Shown here in pieces: positions 6,163 to 9,094 of a stretch of DNA of 9,094 nucleotides; positions within the stretch are counted from its first letter, which is position 1; each line of letters begins with the position of its first letter. Under the pieces are notes generated by a model that saw only the letters and a program-made list of their open reading frames with translations, had not been told where the DNA came from and ran no database searches. A program made the translations under genes and the position numbers. This DNA comes from an uncultured Moraxella sp. (lineage in GTDB: Bacteria; Pseudomonadota; Gammaproteobacteria; Pseudomonadales; Moraxellaceae): positions 1 through 9,094 of the forward strand of contig CAKAQU010000071.1 of the NCBI GenBank assembly GCA_916720335.1, read 5' to 3'.

Positions 6163-7467
6163 TTATTTTGTATTTTTTAGTGTTTTTAAACGAGCTTCTA
6201 GTTCGGCTAATTTTTGGTTTTGCAGTTGCAATTTTTGGGCAGCAACAGACAATTCTTGGTTTAAGCCATTAACACGCTTGGCACTTGCTGCTGTCTTTTG
6301 GCGGGTATTTTGCAAAGTGCCAACCAAATTACTGGTTCCACCAGCGCTGGCATTTTGTGTCGCAACTGTGTTTGTACCAGTGGCTTTACCTTGTTGAGTT
6401 GGTGTTACCAAAGTAACTTGGGCTTTTGGCAGAGCTTTTCTTGCAGGTTTATGAACATTTTTGCGATGATGAACTTCTGCTTTAATGGCTTTACCTGTCT
6501 TGTGATGAACTTCGCTCTTTTTGCCTTTTTGAGTGCTGCGAGCGGTTGTTTGTTTTTCAACATGACGTTTGGTATTGATTGCTTCTTGAATTGCCTTTTG
6601 CGATGGAATGGTTTTGTAATCAGGCAGTTGTAGGTTTGCATTGGCTTTTAGGTGACTCATTTTGCCGCCTTGGAATGCATCTGGATTTACCGCATGAATG
6701 GCTTTCATCACGTCGCCAACTTTTAAGTTATTTGCTTTGGCGATTTGATTGGCAATACTCCAAAGATTGTCACCGCTTTGTACTTTATAACTGCCTGTAC
6801 CAGCCTGCGGGGTTTGACCGTCGTCAAAATCATCAGTTTCGCCTACTTCTTTAAGTTGATGTGCTTGCTCTTTTAAAGTTCTAGCTTGAACGTTGGTATT
6901 TTCAACTTTGGTTTTGTTGGAGGATTTTTTACCTACAGTTGGCGGTGTTGGTGTTTGAGCGGTATCAATCGCATCAGAAGTGTCGTATACGCCTGCAATT
7001 GGTAGGTTTTGATAAGGGTCAGATGCTAAAATTTGACCGTTGGTTTCAGGTAGTGTAAACGAACTTCCAGAAGGTAGTGGCATCAATAAGGTCTGTGGCT
7101 CAATCACTTGTTCGCCGTTGTTGTTTAAATTTAAAACAACATCGGCAAAAGGTGTAGCAATTGGGCTTTTAGAACTGAGGATAATTTGACCTGAGGTTGC
7201 TGACGTTGGAGTAAAATGTACAGAAATTTTAGCGTCTGCGCTTAAACCAAGTTGCTGATAAATATCGGCAGTAGCAACAGATGCGTTGAAGTTTTTAGCA
7301 TCAATATCAGTAACTTCGATGGTCGCAGACAAAGGCTCATTTTGCGATGATGTGACATTTGCTTGACCTAAAGTTACTGCATGAGCAGCAAGACTGGACG
7401 TACCAAGCAAAGAAACAAGTACTGCTTGATGAATTAGAGTGGTACGATGAGGTTTGTGCCAAGACAT
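6163..7467 (-). CDS. fimV: Periplasmic half of split FimV: FimV N-terminal domain, LysM, coiled coil
   Basis: The 434-residue product starts at ATG 7467 with a strong AAGGA 5 nt upstream. A Sec signal peptide is visible: basic n-region, hydrophobic core LIHQAVLVSLLG, and likely cleavage after AHA at residue 30. Mature residues about 31-132 (VTLGQANVTSSQNEPLSATIEV... to IEPQTLLMPLP) match the FimV N-terminal domain (TIGR03505). A LysM peptidoglycan-binding domain spans about 226-283 (SYKVQSGDNLWSIANQIAKA...LQLPD). Then comes a Lys/His-rich basic stretch (about 300-350) with two copies of EVHH, and a predicted coiled coil (about 383-430, ending LAELEARLKTLKNTK). No transmembrane segment follows and the gene stops where canonical FimV would cross the inner membrane. 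The protein is therefore inferred to be soluble or peptidoglycan-bound in the periplasm. In Pseudomonas FimV the LysM part is needed for PilQ secretin assembly. Confidence 0.9.
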   Translation of the reverse strand: MSWHKPHRTTLIHQAVLVSLLGTSSLAAHAVTLGQANVTSSQNEPLSATIEVTDIDAKNFNASVATADIYQQLGLSADAKISVHFTPTSATSGQIILSSKSPIATPFADVVLNLNNNGEQVIEPQTLLMPLPSGSSFTLPETNGQILASDPYQNLPIAGVYDTSDAIDTAQTPTPPTVGKKSSNKTKVENTNVQARTLKEQAHQLKEVGETDDFDDGQTPQAGTGSYKVQSGDNLWSIANQIAKANNLKVGDVMKAIHAVNPDAFQGGKMSHLKANANLQLPDYKTIPSQKAIQEAINTKRHVEKQTTARSTQKGKKSEVHHKTGKAIKAEVHHRKNVHKPARKALPKAQVTLVTPTQQGKATGTNTVATQNASAGGTSNLVGTLQNTRQKTAASAKRVNGLNQELSVAAQKLQLQNQKLAELEARLKTLKNTK

Positions 7468-7472
7468 AATTA

Positions 7473-7477
7473 TCCTT
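7473..7477 (-). promoter_or_regulatory. Strong Shine-Dalgarno of periplasmic fimV
   Basis: AAGGA lies 5 nt before ATG 7467 and fixes this start; it is the best ribosome binding site in the window. Confidence 0.8.
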
Positions 7478-7528
7478 TATGGGGTTAAAAGTTAATATTT
7501 TTCCGAATATACACCGGCTTACTTCTAT

Positions 7529-7558
7529 TTTATAACAAAATACACAATCAATTACCAA
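7529..7558 (-). promoter_or_regulatory. Candidate fimV promoter (extended -10)
   Basis: TATAAA (7534-7529) preceded by TGT forms an extended -10, with TTGGTA (7558-7553) 18 bp upstream. The predicted leader is about 55 nt. It lies in the 316-nt asd-fimV gap, which otherwise holds the asd terminator (about 7733-7768) and AT-rich sequence (about 7570-7730) in which I see no gene or convincing site. Confidence 0.5.
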
Positions 7559-7732
7559 TGGCTTGGGATGATAGGCAACTTTACTAGGTTAAGCTGCATT
7601 AATTAAGCTGACTTTTTAATTGAACTATATCTTAAAAAACCAGCAATGATTGGGTAAGGTAATACTGAGTTTTATGCAATCATCATGCCATAAAATTTTC
7701 TGTTGTACAAGTGATAAATGAATGATTTTATT

Positions 7733-7768
7733 ATAAATAAAAAACCCGCCAAGTTTAGCAGGTTTTTT
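7733..7768 (-). terminator. Intrinsic terminator of asd
   Basis: On the minus strand AAAACCTGC pairs with GCGGGTTTT (7766-7758 with 7749-7741; 9 bp with one G-U) around an 8-nt loop. It is followed by a T-rich tract (TTTTTTATTTAT counting from the end of the stem). It begins about 16 nt after the asd stop, so fimV transcription largely requires its own promoter. Confidence 0.88.
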
Positions 7769-7783
7769 GGTCTGCAAAAATAA

Positions 7784-8914
7784 TTAAATTCTGCCTTGAA
7801 TGATAGCCAGCATACGACGTAGCGGTTCAGCTGCCCCCCAAAGCAATTGGTCGCCAACAGTAAATGCGGTTAAATATTCACCACCCATATTCATCTTGCG
7901 AAGCCGACCAACGGCAACATTTAGGGTGCCAGTAACCGCAACGGGTGTTAAGCGTTCCATGCTTTGAGCTTTGTCATTTGGTACAACGTCCAACCAAGGA
8001 TTTTTACTGTCAATTAATGCTTGTTCAATTTGCTGTAAAGGAATGTCTTGTTTTAATTTAATGGTGAGCGCCTGACTGTGACAACGCATGGCGCCAATAC
8101 GGACACAAATACCGTCAATATTTACAAGGTTATCGTCTGTTTTACCCAAGATTTTATTAGTTTCTACTTGTCCTTTCCATTCTTCGCGAGATTGACCATT
8201 TTCAAGCTGACTATCAATGTAGGGAATTAAACTACCAGCCAAAGGCGCACCAAAATACTGCGTTGGAAACGCATCTGAACGTTGAGTTTGTGCGATGATT
8301 TTATCAATCTCTAAAATTGCTGAAGCAGGGTTGGCAAGATTTTCGGCGACGCTTTTATGTAAAGCGCCCATGCCAGAGATTAGCTCACGCATATTATTGG
8401 CACCAGCACCACTTGCCGCTTGATAGGTCATGGCAGATACCCATTCTACCCAGTCGCGACGAAACAGCTCACCAATTGCCATGAGCATCAAACTGACTGT
8501 ACAGTTGCCACCAATAAAGTCTTTTTTACCGTTTTTTAGAGCGTTATCAATCACATCACGATTAACCGGGTCTAAGATAATGATGGCTTCATCATCCATA
8601 CGCAGCGAACTTGCCGCATCAATCCAATAGCCATTCCAGCCTTGCGTACGCAGTTTTGGGTGGATTTCTTTGGTGTAATCACCGCCTTGACAGCTAATAA
8701 TGGCATCGCATTGGCTTAGGGCTTGAATGTCATAAGCATCCTGCAATATGCCAGCATCAACGCCAAAATTGGGCGCTTTGCCACCTGCATTACTGGTAGA
8801 AAAAAACATGGGAGTAAAATGAGTAAAATCATTTTCTTCTACCATGCGGTTCATTAAAACTGAACCAACCATACCACGCCAACCAACTAAGCCAACAAGC
8901 ATTTTATCTGCCAT
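7784..8914 (-). CDS. asd: Aspartate-semialdehyde dehydrogenase
   Basis: This 376-residue protein resembles the gram-negative (E. coli-type) enzyme. It reduces beta-aspartyl phosphate to aspartate semialdehyde with NADPH, the branch point to lysine/diaminopimelate, threonine and methionine. GWRGMVGSVLMNRM (11-24) is the NADP-binding glycine-rich loop. The catalytic Cys138 lies in GGNCTVS, Gln165 in TYQAASGAGANNM, and Arg272 and His279 in CVRIGAMRCHSQ; these equal E. coli Cys135, Gln162, Arg267 and His274. FFSTS (37-41) is the phosphate-cofactor loop. ATG 8914 has a modest GAGAG 8 nt upstream and gives the usual family length. It is followed by an intrinsic terminator and then fimV, as in the Pseudomonas asd-fimV-truA region. 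Confidence 0.98.
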   Translation of the reverse strand: MADKMLVGLVGWRGMVGSVLMNRMVEENDFTHFTPMFFSTSNAGGKAPNFGVDAGILQDAYDIQALSQCDAIISCQGGDYTKEIHPKLRTQGWNGYWIDAASSLRMDDEAIIILDPVNRDVIDNALKNGKKDFIGGNCTVSLMLMAIGELFRRDWVEWVSAMTYQAASGAGANNMRELISGMGALHKSVAENLANPASAILEIDKIIAQTQRSDAFPTQYFGAPLAGSLIPYIDSQLENGQSREEWKGQVETNKILGKTDDNLVNIDGICVRIGAMRCHSQALTIKLKQDIPLQQIEQALIDSKNPWLDVVPNDKAQSMERLTPVAVTGTLNVAVGRLRKMNMGGEYLTAFTVGDQLLWGAAEPLRRMLAIIQGRI

Positions 8915-8978
8915 AATTACACTCTCTTATAAGCCAAAAAAGAAAACAACAACCAAACAGTCAATTTACTCTAAGGCT

Positions 8979-8998
8979 GATAACTATGCACTGTTATC
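8979..8998. promoter_or_regulatory. Operator-like dyad in the asd leader
   Basis: GATAAC and GTTATC form a perfect 6-bp inverted repeat flanking an 8-bp spacer whose central four bases are TGCA, giving 16 of 20 symmetric positions. It lies 65-84 nt upstream of the asd start and overlaps a second possible -10 (CATAGT, 17 bp downstream of a TTGATT). It may be a regulator binding site or an RNA hairpin in the leader; the regulator is unknown. Confidence 0.4.
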
Positions 8999-9014
8999 TT
9001 CAAAAAATCAAGTA

Positions 9015-9042
9015 TTTTTATCAATTTTCAAAAATTTGTCAA
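9015..9042 (-). promoter_or_regulatory. Candidate asd promoter
   Basis: A consensus TTGACA (9042-9037) lies 16 bp before TAAAAA (9020-9015; four of six). The predicted leader is about 95 nt. A weaker alternative (TTGATT, 17 bp, CATAGT) lies closer to the gene. The 180-nt stretch upstream of asd holds no coding region. Confidence 0.4.
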
Positions 9043-9062
9043 ATTTACAAGATAATTTGTCA
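9033..9062. repeat. Pair of 9-bp direct repeats upstream of asd, 21 bp apart
   Basis: AATTTGTCA occurs at 9033-9041 and 9054-9062, exactly 21 bp (two helical turns) apart. One copy overlaps the -35 of the candidate asd promoter. The spacing suits a dimeric regulator on one DNA face, but chance is plausible in AT-rich DNA. Confidence 0.35.
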
Positions 9063-9094
9063 GATAAATCGGACAAGCTTTGATGTTTTTGACG

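Noticed and set aside
6298..6854. Plus-strand frames opposite periplasmic fimV
   Set aside because: They lack start signals and family resemblance and lie opposite a clearly coding LysM gene.
7579..7612. AT-rich TTAATTAA core with two nearby AAGCTG copies as an operator
   Set aside because: The symmetry does not extend beyond the 8-bp AT core and the short repeats are expected by chance in AT-rich DNA.
8915..9094. Lysine riboswitch or small gene upstream of asd
   Set aside because: The leader is too short for a lysine riboswitch and shows none of its extended helices; plus-strand frames here are low-complexity Lys/Thr-rich with no ribosome binding site.

Overview
The window looks like chromosomal DNA from a low-to-moderate G+C gammaproteobacterium, most likely Moraxellaceae (Moraxella/Psychrobacter-like). 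I base this on AT-rich codon use, the style of the FimV proteins and the gene order; it is judged by eye, with no database search. Apart from one partial gene at the left edge, every gene lies on the minus strand. The set is asd, a split fimV, a cytoplasmic-type asparaginase, truA, infA and an alpha/beta hydrolase. The asd-fimV-truA order matches the well-known Pseudomonas arrangement, which independently supports the FimV identification. No mobile element, CRISPR array, tRNA or rRNA is visible.

Layout from right to left, in the direction of minus-strand transcription. asd (8914-7784) has an upstream promoter region with a dyad and direct repeats, and ends at a clear intrinsic terminator (about 7768-7733). 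The 316-nt gap before fimV holds this terminator, a candidate extended -10 promoter and a strong ribosome binding site, but no gene. fimV comes in two separately initiated pieces. The first is a secreted periplasmic LysM protein (7467-6163). After a 91-nt gap with a long imperfect hairpin, a second gene starts at 6071 with its own GGAG site. It encodes the membrane-anchored, acidic, TPR-containing cytoplasmic half. Its zero frame ends at 4998, but the -1 frame stays open to 3904 and ends in the conserved FimV C-terminal domain. The two frames meet at a dnaX-type A AAA AAG heptamer (5034-5028) with an AGAGG Shine-Dalgarno-like element 7 nt upstream.

An extended -10 promoter (TATAAT at 3857-3852) then drives an asparaginase-truA pair whose coding regions overlap. 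The start of that transcript would fold into a 12-bp perfect hairpin almost abutting the asparaginase start codon. infA and an alpha/beta hydrolase follow. The hydrolase runs tail to tail into a plus-strand PP_4765-type flavoprotein, and the two coding ends overlap by 9 bp.

The most interesting part is the fimV locus. The polar type IV pilus/twitching landmark protein, normally one polypeptide, is split at the inner membrane into a periplasmic and a cytoplasmic protein. The cytoplasmic half may be made in short (357 aa) and long (722 aa) forms by -1 ribosomal frameshifting. The sequence alone cannot exclude the simpler explanation of one lost A in a homopolymer, through mutation, phase variation or assembly error.
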